The notes under the pieces: model-generated
Seen by the model: only the letters and a program-made list of their open reading frames with translations
Told to the model about the DNA's origin: nothing
Databases searched by the model: none
Part shown: positions 1 through 10,611 of the stretch, one piece after another
Layout: each line of letters begins with the position of its first letter
How positions within the stretch are numbered: position 1 is the stretch's first letter
From: Stomoxys calcitrans
Lineage: Eukaryota > Arthropoda > Insecta > Diptera > Muscidae
Direction of reading: 5' to 3'
Assembly (NCBI RefSeq): GCF_963082655.1
Contig: NC_081553.1
Coordinates: forward strand, 47,303,527 to 47,367,526
DNA length: 64,000 bases
Translations under genes and position numbers: made by a program

Positions 1-131
1 AACGGACATGGCTACATCATCTTTGCGATAACGAAAGTTAGCAAGCTTCGTTGTCGCCCACATCTTTGGTTAAGAACAATGAATTGCATAGTAGATTCAA
101 GTTTATCAACAAAGTTTTAGGGAAAAGACAG
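1..131. other. Unassigned left edge
   Basis: The first bases resemble the GGACATGGCTA core of a DINE element, but there is too little sequence to assign. No gene is seen. Confidence 0.3.
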
Positions 132-1107
132 TAAGGAAAGTCAAAAGTCGGGTGGAGCCGACTATATAATACCCTACACCACCGAGTATACGTCATACTT
201 TTAATAGATACCACTTATATCCAAATTTAGTCAGACTTTAATTTTGAAATATGATATAGAATCTTATACGATTTTCTTACGATGGTACGAAAATTGTGGC
301 TTCTACAGCCTTAAAAGTCGAAAAGCGTAAATGATATACATATGAGATCGGGCGATATATATCTTTGAGAGCTATGTCTAAATCTGAACCGATTTCCATG
401 AAATTCACCAGTAATATTGGGAGTCAAGAGAAAATCATCTTGCCGAATATCGAGAATCGGTTAACAAAAGACATTTTTATTGCAATATTACTGGAAATCG
501 GACGAACATATATATGGGAGCTATATCTAAATCTGAACCGATTTTGACCAAACTTTATGTATATTGTGATAGTCTTCGAAGAAAGCGTTGTGTAATATTT
601 TCCCAAGATTGGTCAATAAATGTGCTTGCAGTGGCTCTAGGAGTGAAAATCGGGCGATATATACATATGAGAGCTATATATAAATCCGAACCGATTTCCA
701 TGAAATTCACCAGCAATGTCGACAGTCGTAAAAAATCCTTCCTGCCAAATTTGGAGAGAAACGGTTAACAAGTGACCATTTTACTGCACTATTACTGAAA
801 ATCGGACGAACATATATATGGGAGCTATATCCAAATCTGAACCGATTTTTTCCAATTTCAATAGGCTTCATCTTCAGGCCAAAAAACATACCATATTTGA
901 AGACGATCGAATAAAAACTGCGACTTGTACTTTGTACACAAATTAACATGGACAGACGGACGGACATAGCTAAATCGAATCTGGAAGTCATACTAAGCCG
1001 ATCGGTAAACTTATCAATGGGTCTAGCTCTTCTCTTTCTTAGCGTTACAAACAAATGCACAAAGTAATAATACCCTGAACCGCAATAGTGGTGTAGGGTA
1101 TAAAAAA
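132..1107 (+). mobile_element. DINE-2 (Helentron-like) copy, near full length
   Basis: The left end has a GTCGG/CCGAC hairpin followed by ATACCCTACACCAC. The right end is GTGGTGTAGGGTATAA, giving matching subterminal inverted repeats. Inside are repeated GATATATAGCTC-type blocks and a short GACGGACGGACATAGCTA core like the GTCY microsatellite of Drosophila INE-1. There is no coding capacity, so it would have been moved by a Helentron supplied in trans. The 160 bases to its right are unassigned. Confidence 0.7.
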
Positions 1108-1275
1108 AGACAGATGCCTCCCAAGGGTTACAGAAAAAATACGCGGACGGACGGACAAGACCAAGCCAAATCAAAGTAAAATTTTTGAGTCGAAATATGC
1201 ATCTTATCATAGCCACAGTATCGGTGTATGATGCTAGAATACTAAACTTGATTCCTTAGAAAGCACAACATGTTG

Positions 1276-2534
1276 TCGTAGGCGAAGCGATGAGGACTAC
1301 GCCCACTAGGGTACTGGAGACTATTCTAGATATCCGACCCATTGACATACAGATTGAGTGTGAGGTAGCCACTGCGGCTATGAGACTTAAGGCGAAGGGA
1401 GAATGGATTGAGGATGGGAGCAGCTCATACCATCGCGGTATAATCGAGGCGACGATTGGAGACCTGGAAGGAAGGGAAGAGGTTCACGATCGGATACCTG
1501 AGATGAATCTTGAAGTCGAGTGCGAAGCACTGTTGCCAGCGGCGGAGTCTTGAAATGACGGAACCCTAGTACTGCCATCTGGGAGATCATGTTACGCGGA
1601 TGGATCAAAGCTGAAGGACAGATTGGGCCCGGGGGTTCACATTGAGAACGCAGGGACTGAGATCTGTTTTAGACTGTCTGACCATAATATGGTCCTGCAG
1701 GTGGATATCCGGCGGGTCACGGAATGCGTGAAGTGATGTGGTGCTAATGCGAGGACGTCGAGTGTGAACATCTATACTGACAGTAAAATTGCCATAAGGG
1801 CAATAACAACCAGGACGGTAAGGTCACGAACAGTCTTGCAGTGTAAGAAGGAGATTAACGCCTTCTTTGAGGATGGCAAAATGCGCATCGTTTGGGTGTC
1901 GGGCAATATCGTAGTAAGGGGAAATGAAAGGGCAGACAATTTGGCGGTGAAGGCTAGAGGATTGCCGTCAATAAACTTGGTTAGCCCGAAGCCTTTCGGG
2001 TCGACGCAGTCCGAGTTAAGTGAGTGGGCGACGAATGCGCATGCAACATTGTAGAACAGCGAAACGGTCGGTAGGACGGCGAAAAACCAGATCGTGAGAA
2101 GACTAGGCTATTACTGAAAGTTTGCAAGAAGGAGGTCAGCATAGCTATTGGCATAATAACGGGACTCATAGGACTACGAGCTCACGTATGTAAAATCGGT
2201 GCGGCAAGTGATAGCATGTGTAGGACATGCGGGGAAGATGATGAGACGTTGGATCATTTCCCTTGCCATTGCCCGGCTTTCGAGTCTACCAGATACCGGC
2301 ACTTAGGTGGCGACACAATACCAGACATGAACCAAATTAGGGGAGTGGTATTGAAAACAATTAAGGATTTTGTAAGTTGCACGGAATTCCTAACTTAAAA
2401 TTGTCTTTTTAGAGGTTACTTTATAGTTTTTAGAGCGCACAACAAGCCGATTACTGGCTTAGGTGTATGTCCATAGTGGCATGAGTCGGATTAATATCTG
2501 CATCCTCTTTTCAAACTTACCTAACCTGACCTAG
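1276..2534 (+). pseudogene. LINE-a copy A: RNase H region and C-terminus of a non-LTR retrotransposon
   Basis: Translation gives the end of a non-LTR polyprotein: a linker, an RNase H domain (ADGSKL, YTDSK, GNERAD carry acidic active-site positions), and a C-terminal Cys/His cluster (CRTCGEDDET...HFPCHCPAF, about 2218-2285). Two in-frame TGA codons (1551, 1734) replace tryptophans that are TGG in the copy at 9366-10611. A further break near 2054 separates the RNase H part from the C-terminus. The 3' UTR ends near 2534 in a degenerate CCTAACC-type tail. RNase H after RT is typical of the I, R1 and LOA groups; clade not resolved. It is 5' truncated and cannot be functional. Confidence 0.8.
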
Positions 2535-2544
2535 AAAGCACAAC

Positions 2545-2837
2545 GTCGCACATTGGGATAGAATCGACAAAATTAGTAAAAAATCTGCCGCTTGAGATCG
2601 GCTTTAGATAGGCCCTAGGTGGTCCAAGCGTCTTTTGTCAGTCCCCTAAATTTGGTCACCCACGCAATTTAGAAACCAACTCTTTCATCCGATTTGAGCT
2701 GAAATTCGGCACATTTGTAGTACTTCTTTCTGGCTTCCATCACCCATGCCAGGTTTGATTCAAATCAGTCTACAAAATGATATAGCCCCATATAAACCGA
2801 TTCTCGCATCTGACTTCTTGAACTCCTTGAAGCCTAC
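2545..2837 (+). repeat. Element X copy followed by satellite A-type unit
   Basis: 2545-2680 matches the copies at 16966-17215 and (reversed) 7830-8592, including CCCTAGGTGGTCC and a TGGTCAC block. 2681-2837 is one diverged satellite A unit, with ATATAGCCCCATATAAACCG. X has a CACAGTGGG-like start and no ORF. Confidence 0.5.
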
Positions 2838-2849
2838 TTTTTCATTGCA

Positions 2850-3164
2850 ATTTTTGCCCATGAACTTCCACTATCCTTAGTGGAAACAGGGGCAAACTTC
2901 TCACATATCAATGAGTGCAGTCCGATTCAAGTTTAAGCTCAATGATAAGGGGCCTCCCTTTTATAGCCAAGTCTGAACGGCGTGCCGCAGTGCGATACCT
3001 CTTTGGAGAGAAGTTTTACATGGCATTGTACCTCACAAATGTTGCCAGCATTAGGAGGGGAAAACCACCGCTGAAAATGTTTTTCTGATGGTCTCACCAG
3101 GATTCGAACCCAGGCGTTTAGCGTCATAGGCGTGCATGCTAACCTCTGCGCTATGGTGGCCTCC
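2850..3164 (-). mobile_element. SINE1 (tRNA-derived), full length
   Basis: Read on the minus strand, a tRNA-like head has box A (TAGCGCAGAGG) and box B (GGTTCGAATCC), followed by a conserved body and a tail ending AAAAATTG. It is flanked by 12-bp near-identical target duplications, TTTTTCATTGCA (2838-2849) and TTTTTTATTGCA (3165-3176). That supports LINE-type insertion. Confidence 0.88.
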
Positions 3165-3176
3165 TTTTTTATTGCA

Positions 3177-5493
3177 GTTGGCTTAAAATTGGTACGTGAA
3201 GTACACTTATGCCCTCCAATATTCCCAACAATGCCTTTTAGAACCCAATACCACGATATTACTTTTTGAGACCATACAAACTTCAATCAATACCGGGTTT
3301 GATTGTTACAAACTAACTCAAATACATACTGAGATAATAAGGATACATTTTTGGAGGTATACATGGTGATGGGTACTCATGATTCAGCCCGGACGAAAGT
3401 TTTTAGAATTTTCATCGAAATAGTAGTAGGAACGGGGTGTACGAATCTCTTTATACGAACTCTTTGCTTGGTCTCAGATCACCTTTCCCATTTTCGAGAC
3501 ATCCAAATTCGAAATTCTTCAGCATTAGTGTAAACATTTCGTCAGGTGCCTTGATGATGCTTATATCATCGGCCTGGAGTCCACGGTTGCGAGTGGTCCT
3601 CCTTCGGGTCCTGGTGTATTGTTCATTTCTACTTCTGCGTTACCCACCTACACAAATAAGTCTCTCATTCTTCTTCTCACTGATAGTTAGGGGTATCCTA
3701 CCACTGCAGTTGTCAGCATTAATATATCAAAGACAGGACTGCTTAAAGTCGTTCATTACTTGAAAAGAAATCCTTAGTACTAGGAACACAAATCTTCCGG
3801 CCTTCATACGTTCAAGGATCCTTCATGCTTAAAGTAATCACCGCACACTTTCTTATTTATCTTCTCGGTTAGACAGATAAATAAGCAATAAACAGACATA
3901 TAGCCTCACGGGCATCGCCAAAACAGAATTATTGTCGACAAACAATTTTGTCCTTGATGTTTGATATTTATCCTACACCAAATTAAGACCTAAATTGGCA
4001 TAACAAACCTCCTAACCTTCCCAAACATTTATTCAGTATTTCTCATCCCATGATGAGGATCATAAAATGTCCACTTGCTATGAAGGGACACCTCTGACCA
4101 ATTACTTGACAAAAGTAAATCCGTACAACTTTCAACTTCCAACATTAGCAGTATTAACACACAAAAAAAAATGGAGGACCTTAACACCGAGTAGTGCAAG
4201 TAGCATTAATCCCAATCACTGCTGCTACTTGCCAATACCACCAAAAGCCCCATCCATACACAAATACTCACACAACAAAATACTCTCATCAAGCTAGTGG
4301 ACATAGTAAATGCAAAAAAGAAGAAACAACAACAACAACAGTTATGGCATCAAAAACGATATCAAGCATATAAACCGCAAATTGGAAGCGATATTAAATT
4401 GTTCGTGCAACACAAGACACAAAAAAAAAGAACAACAACATCACCATCATCAGCATCAGTAGCATCGCCAGCAGTATAAAATAGGGGAGACAAAAATGTA
4501 TGACAATCCAATGAGTGTGTGTGTCTGTCTGTCTGTTTGTGCGCTCATTGCGCCTCTGCCATCAGCAATAAATTTTCGTCAACTTAAATGATTTTTCCAA
4601 AAACAAAAGGAAATGCTGCGACAAGAGCTGACTGTCTGTCTGTCTGTCTTTTCGTTTGTATCACAATCCAAGTAACATGGTGCTCAATGAGTGAGAAACA
4701 AGAGGAACGAACCCCTACAAATGAGAAGGCGCGTGCGCTGCAATCACTACAGCAGATGGCATTGATTGAGTGAAAATGGCTGCATGTGAGGGACAAGAAC
4801 AGTCATATACATAGGCTGTCCCGTTCATTGTGACATCGAGTAAATGGTCTTGAGCAAATATTTTCTTGATCTCTTTGCTATTGTTGTTGGCGAAGTTGTT
4901 GTTGTTGTTGTTGATTCTTCTCATCGTTTAGTCAATGGAGGAGCGAGCAGCAGATTCATAATTGTAATGTATCTTTGGGATTAAAGTGCTTGAATCATTG
5001 TGTTCATGTATTCATCGGTATGAGTACTTGTACACACATCAAAGATGTGCCTGCGTTTATGTGTGTGTGTGTGTGTGTGTGTGCGAGTTTGTGGGGTTGA
5101 GGAATTTATGCCAAGCAATTTTATAAAATTGTTCTCCCCATTTTCTGCAATGGAGTCCGACATGTTCCGCTTTTATTTTTCTTATAGGTTTATTTCCTTT
5201 CCCTACTTCCCTATGTGGGGTCCTGTGTATTAGGGTGTAATAAGACTTTTAATTAAATGAAATCAGTTTATAATCACCTTTAATGGGCTCTAGATCGTAT
5301 AGCGGAAAATCAGTTTTAATGAGGGCTACATTATGATAAAGTCAGATAAAGCCCATATCAGAGCTTAGAATTTAACCTACCTAGAGCGAAAATAGTGATC
5401 TGTCCATAGCGCATATTTTAAAGCGTGATAACCATAGCCAGACGAGCGCCCCATTGTGGACCTGAGGAAAAACTTTTCTCATATTAACATTTT
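3177..5493. other. Single-copy upstream sequence, no gene supported
   Basis: No family match or convincing exon is seen. The stretch has GTCT and GT microsatellites (about 4518-4540 and 5058-5084), CAA/GTT trinucleotide runs (4325-4340, 4880-4912) and short ORFs without domain character. It could hold slou regulatory DNA or 5' exons, which cannot be tested here. Confidence 0.4.
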
Positions 5494-6236
5494 AAAATAA
5501 AATAAATTAAATTAAAATAAAATCAAAAAAAAAAAAAATAAATAAAATAAAATAAAAATAAAATAAAATAAAACAAAATAAAATAAAATAAAATAAAATA
5601 AAATAAAATAAAATAAAATAAAATAAAATAAAATAAAATAAAATAAAATAAAATAAAATAAAATAAAATAAAATAAAATAAAATAAAATAAAATAAAATA
5701 AAATAAAATAAAATAAAATAAAATAAATAAATAAAATAAAATAAAATAAAATAAAATAAAATAAAATAAAATAAAACAAAACAACATAAAATAAAATAAA
5801 AAAATAAAATAAAATAAATTAAAATAAAATAAATTAAAATAAAATAAAATAAAATAAAATAAAATAAAATAAAATAAAATAAAATAAAATAAAATAAAAT
5901 AAAATAAAATAAAATAAAATAAAATAAAATAAAAATAAAATAAAATAAAACAAAATAAAATGAAATAAAATAAAATAAAATAAAATAAAATAAAATAAAA
6001 TAAAATAAAATAAAATAAAATAAATAAATAAAATAAAATAAAATAAAATAAAATAAAATAAAATAAAATAAAATAAAATAAAATAAAATAAAATAAAATA
6101 AAATAAAATAAAATAAAATAAAATAAAATAAAATAAAATAAAATAAAATAAAATAAAATAAAATAAAATAAAATAAAATAAAATAAATTAAAATAAAATA
6201 AAACAAAATAAAATAAAATAAAAATAAAAAAACGAG
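5494..6236. repeat. (AAAAT)n microsatellite, about 740 bp
   Basis: A nearly uninterrupted AAAAT pentanucleotide array with a few AAAAC, AAATT and AAAT variants. Because the repeat period is five, all frames on the reverse strand stay open, producing spurious FILFY-type ORFs. Confidence 0.98.
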
Positions 6237-7159
6237 ACAAATAAGCATAGGTGCAATGCAATCCAGTTCTACCACATTTATTTTTCCTTCTCTTCTTCGC
6301 CTTTCCCCATACAGTTGCTATACCCAAGTTTGCTTTCAAAACGTTATTCACATACGCATATAATTCACCAAATGAATGCATTCAGCCACAGCTAGTTGAG
6401 ACTAATGAAGGCAGAACATTTTAATGGCATCTAATTAGCAAACAAATACAAATGGCCCAGGGCAGGCAGAAAGGCAGCCCCACTAAGCGGATGCCTAACA
6501 TGCAAGCAGGTCGATGTTGCTGTTTTTTTTTGTTGAATATCACAAATAAGTTGCACAATAATTAATTAACATAGTATAACACGACGAGCTAAACATTCTG
6601 TTTTCAAAAAAACTTAAGTAGAGAGAGTATAAATAATTTTCGGGGGAGTATGGTAAAGAATAAGATACAAATTTTAAAGAGCAAAACAACACAAGTGCAT
6701 TGATGCATATATGACTAAGAGCCAACGAAGCATTGAGGATATGGCTAAACAAATACACTCACCGCAAATGGTATGCAGATATTCATCATTATCATGCAGC
6801 TTTATGTGGATAAATAAGTAAAGAGAAAAGTGGGACAGAGTAGATTTTCGGAATCCTCTAAACTTATAAAAGTTATTAAAAAAGAATTGAGGCAACAATA
6901 TGAAGAGTGGTTAAATATTTGAAATAGTAGTCGGTGTGAAAGGTTTAATCATTATTTGGAGTTCAAAAATTGAGAAATACCGGGGAAAAGTGGTTTACTA
7001 TAAAGGTAGTCAAAATTTGTTATTTTATGCCCGTTTGCAATAAAAACGTATAAACTTCGAGGTATCAAACTAGGCCTATTCAGATGAAAAGTACGCTTTA
7101 ATGAGCCCTATTATACCAACTACTGGCCCATTGCATTCACAAGTACCCATGTTTTAGAT
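6237..7159. other. Single-copy sequence, nothing identified
   Basis: AT-rich sequence without a recognisable gene or repeat family between the AAAAT array and a LINE-a remnant. Confidence 0.4.
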
Positions 7160-7829
7160 TTTGCATAAGTGAGCTCGTAGTCCTGTGTGTCCCGTTAGGA
7201 CACCAAAAGCTATACTGACCTCCTTCTTACTTCCCTTCAGTAATAGCCTCGTTTTCTAACGATCCGGATCTCCTTATAGTATTTTCGTCGTCCTACCGAC
7301 CCTTTTGCTGTTCCTCAATGTTACATGACGCGCTCTTAACTCGGACTGTGTCGCCCCGAAAGCCTTCGGGTAAACCAAGTTTATTAACGTCAATCCTCTA
7401 GCCTTCACTGCCAATCCTCTTACTCCGCTGTGGCCCGGCACCCAAACGATGCGTATTATGCCCTCCTCAGAGAAGGCGTTAATCTCCAAGTTACATTCCA
7501 TGAGTGTTCGTGATCTTACCGTCTTGGTTGCTATTGCTCTGATGGCCAGTTTACTATCCGTAAAGATGTTCACGACAGTCGAAAATAGATCTCAGACCCT
7601 GGGTTCTCAATGCAGACCGCCAGGCTTACTGTGTCCTTAAGCTTTGATCCATCTTTGTAGCATGGCAATACAAGAGTTCCGTCAATCCAAGGCTGAACCT
7701 TTGGCAGTAGTGTCTCGTACTCGACCTCAAGCGTCATCTCATGTATCCGATCGGAAACTTGATCTACCAGATCAAGATTTCTTATCTTTGCCTCAATTAT
7801 ACCTCGATTGTATGACCTGCTCCTATAAA
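7160..7829 (-). pseudogene. LINE-a copy B: RNase H to C-terminal part
   Basis: On the minus strand this matches copies A and C: KDGSKLKD, then FTDSKLAIRAI, then GHSGVRG. An in-frame 18-bp deletion (near 7416) removes the NERADD segment, so the last catalytic aspartate of RNase H is gone. A frameshift near 7570 splits the domain. It continues the fragment at 8593-9255, from which it is separated by an inserted X element. The 3' UTR and tail are missing. Confidence 0.8.
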
Positions 7830-7988
7830 AATAAAAAAATAGTAAAATATATCCCACAAACCAAGATTTGAAAGCCCCAACAAAGTTTTGAAATATCGAG
7901 GTGACTAACTTTAGGGGCCTGTCAAAAGGCGCCCGGACAACCTAAGTCTTTGAAATTTTGCACACGATCTTGCTCTCAACTCATCTCT

Positions 7989-8267
7989 ACTACTTTAAAT
8001 TTCCCATGAACATTCCAATAAGGAACAGGGGATACTTGTCTTATATCAATGAGTGCAGTCAGATTAAAGTTTTAAGCTCAATGATAAGGGGCCTCCATTT
8101 TTATGCCAAGTCCTAGCGTCGTAACGCACAACAGCGACACAACTTCGAAGAAAAGCTTTAACATGGCAGGGTACCTCATCGTTAAAAATTTTGACTGATG
8201 CCGCCGGGATTTGAATCCAGGCTTTCGACGTTACAGGTGGATATGCTAACCTCTGCGCCACGGTGGC
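7989..8267 (-). mobile_element. SINE1 inserted in element X
   Basis: A diverged SINE1 with tRNA head at the right. Its flanks are CTCATCTCT (7980-7988) and CTCAGCTCT (8268-8276), a 9-bp target duplication with one mismatch. The interrupted X sequence is continuous in the copy at 16966. Confidence 0.75.
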
Positions 8268-8308
8268 CTCAGCTCTAAGTATTCCAAATTTCAAAGAGAT
8301 ATATTTTT

Positions 8309-8498
8309 ATCCAAGCGGAGTGCCGCATAGCGACACCACTTTGAAGAGAAGTTTTAATATGGCAGGGTATCTCACAAATGTAGCCAGAATTAGTAAGGGG
8401 ATAACTACTGTTGAAAATTTTTCTGATGTTCACTTCGGAATTTGAATCCAGGTGTTCGGTGTTATAGGCAGACACGCTTACCTCTGCGCCACGTTGGC
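8309..8498 (-). repeat. Tandem-duplicated head half of the SINE1
   Basis: The tRNA-head half of the neighbouring SINE1 plus its flank (CAGCTCTAA...TTCCAA..TTTCAAAGAGATATAT) is repeated about 230 bp downstream. This is a local tandem duplication rather than a new insertion, because the same host flank is repeated. Confidence 0.75.
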
Positions 8499-8592
8499 CT
8501 CAGCTCTAACCATTCCAAGTTTCAAAGAGATATATCTACCCGTTTTTATACTGCATATTGCTTACTAGGTTTTTTCGATTTTCTCCCACTGT

Positions 8593-9255
8593 GCATAGCC
8601 TTAAGTCCATAGCCGCAGTGGCAGGCTCAGACTTTATATGTATGTCTATGGGTCAGATATTTAGAATAGTCTACAGTGCCCTAGTGGGCATGGTCCTCAT
8701 CCCTCCGCCTATGCCAAGACTACATGCTCTCCGAACCTGTTGAATTATCTCTACGTTATATTTTTTCTCCATCGCAGTCCATCAAACTACTACTTGGTCT
8801 AATCATGCTTCTGTAGTGGTCTAATCATGCCAGTGGACTATCCTCGGATTCAGGCTCCTTTTCGAGAATAACGCCAGTCTTCATAGTGCCCAATATTTGT
8901 GAGCCTTCTGAGCAATCTCGTGAATAGACACTTCCAATTCAGTTTCCTGTCCAACATCACTCCTAAGTATTTTACCTTGTCGGATATCGAAATCGTTCTA
9001 TTGACGAAACGCGTTGCGTCAAATTGGACCACGTTCGCCTTCCTCGTGAACAGGCAGTTTTCAGTCTTCCCTGGGTTAACATTGAAACCTCTAGGTCTAG
9101 CCCAGTGGTTTGCCATCTGCAAAACCCTTTCGGCCCTTCTGCAGAGCTGGTTCGTATCCTTACCCCTTATGAAGCGTTATAACATCGCCTGCGTAGCAGA
9201 CGGGTTCAAATCCCTCTTCACTCAGCTTCCGTAATAGGTTATTTATGGTGGTGAT
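8593..9255 (-). pseudogene. LINE-a RT palm/thumb fragment with mutated active site
   Basis: On the minus strand the translation includes LLRKLSEEGFEPVCYAGDVI, then NVNPGKTENCLF and KVKYLGVMLDRKLNW, the standard order of RT motifs in non-LTR elements. The catalytic YADD is read as YAGD (about 9182-9198), an active-site Asp to Gly change. A stop follows soon after. The linker to RNase H (8593-8740) matches the starts of copies A and C, which places this fragment just upstream of 7160-7829 in the same original insertion. Confidence 0.82.
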
Positions 9256-9365
9256 GGTCTAAAGATTGGATCAGTGTGTTGATCCGCACACTACGGCTAA
9301 GTACGACAAATATCTCGTTGACAACAAGAAAACATGCCGTGGCAATGCAGTGATTAACTTGTCCT

Positions 9366-10611
9366 GTCAACAAGGACCACGCCCACAAGGGCACTGGAGA
9401 CTATTCTAGAAATCCGACCCATTGACACACAGATTAAGTGTAAGGCAACCATTGCTTAAGGCTATGGGAGAATGGATTGAGGATGGGAGCAGCTCATACC
9501 ATCGCGGTACAATCGAGGCGACGATAGGAAACCTGGAAGGAAGGGAAGAGGTTTCCAAGCGGATACCTGAGATGATCCTTGAGATTGAGTGCGAGGCACT
9601 TCTGCCAGCGGCACAGTCTTGGAGTGACGGAAGTTTAACATTGCCATCTGGGAGATCATGTTACCCGGATGGATCAAAGCTAGAGGACAAAGTGGGCCTG
9701 GGGGTTTACATTGCAAACCCAGGGACTGAGATCTATTTTAGACTGCCTGACCATAATACGGTCCTGCAGGGGGAGATCCGGTCGATCACGGAATGCGTGA
9801 AGTGGTGTGGTGCTTACGCAAGGACGTCGAGTGTGAACACCTTAACCGACAGTAAAATTGCCTTAAGGGCAATAACAACTAGGACGGTAAGGTCACGAAC
9901 AGTCTTGCAGTGTAAGAAGGAGATTAACGCCTTCTCTGAGGATGGGAAAATCCGTATCGTTTGGATGCCGGGCTATAACGGAGTAAGGGGAAATGAAAGG
10001 GCAGATGATTTGGCGGTGAAGGCCAGAGGACTGCCGTCAATAAACTTGGTTAACCCAAAGCCTTTCGGGTCGACGCAGTCCAATTTAAGAGCGTGGGCAA
10101 AGAATGCGCAATGCAACATTGTGGAACAGCGAAACGGTCGGTAGGACGGCGAAAATCCTATGAGGGGATCCAGATTGTGAGAAGACGAGGCTGTTACTGA
10201 AAGGAAGCAAGAAGGAGGTCAGTATAGCTATTGGTATCGTAACGGGACACATAGGACTACGAGCTCACTTATGTAAAATCGGTGCGGCAAGTGATAGCAT
10301 GTGTAGGGCATGCGGGGAAGATGATGAGACGTTGTAGCATTTCCTTTGTCATTACCCAGCTTTCGCGTCTAACAGAGACCTGCACTTAGGTGGAGACACA
10401 ATACCAGACATGAGCCAACTAAGGGGAATGGTATTGAAAACAATTAGGGATTTTGTAAGTAGCACGAAATTCCTAACTTAAAAATTTCTTTTTAGAGGTT
10501 ACTTTATAGTTTTTAGAGCGCACAATAAGCCAATTACTGGCTTAGGTGTATGTCCATAGTGGCATGGGGCGGATTAATATCTGCATTCTCTTTTCAATCT
10601 AACCTAACCTA
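9366..10611 (+). pseudogene. LINE-a copy C: best-preserved RNase H domain
   Basis: 9422-10144 is open for 240 codons and covers the whole RNase H domain: YPDGSKLED (first Asp), GEIRSI (Glu), LTDSKIA (Asp), GNERADDLAVKA (last Asp). It then frameshifts. The Cys/His C-terminus (CRACGEDDET, about 10300) has a TAG in place of a conserved codon (10334). The 3' UTR ends in CTAACCTAACCTA at 10611. The next base begins LINE-b sequence. The 5' end is truncated; 9256-9365 is unassigned. Confidence 0.85.

Larger units (their letters stand above)
7830..8592 (-). mobile_element. Element X inserted in LINE-a and itself carrying SINE1
   Basis: On the minus strand it begins GCACAGTGGGAGAAAATCG and ends in a T-rich stretch. 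Without its own insertions it is about 240-250 bp and aligns by eye to 16966-17215. No ORF. It separates the two halves of one LINE-a copy. It is possibly a hAT-type or other MITE, but class is unproven. Confidence 0.55.

Noticed and set aside
4067..4796. Several 60-76 codon ORFs on both strands
   Set aside because: Low-complexity, CAA and GTCT repeats; no domain, no splice support, no conserved character.
5507..6381. Minus-strand ORFs up to 289 codons of FILFY repeats
   Set aside because: They are translations of the AAAAT array; the period of five keeps frames open by chance.
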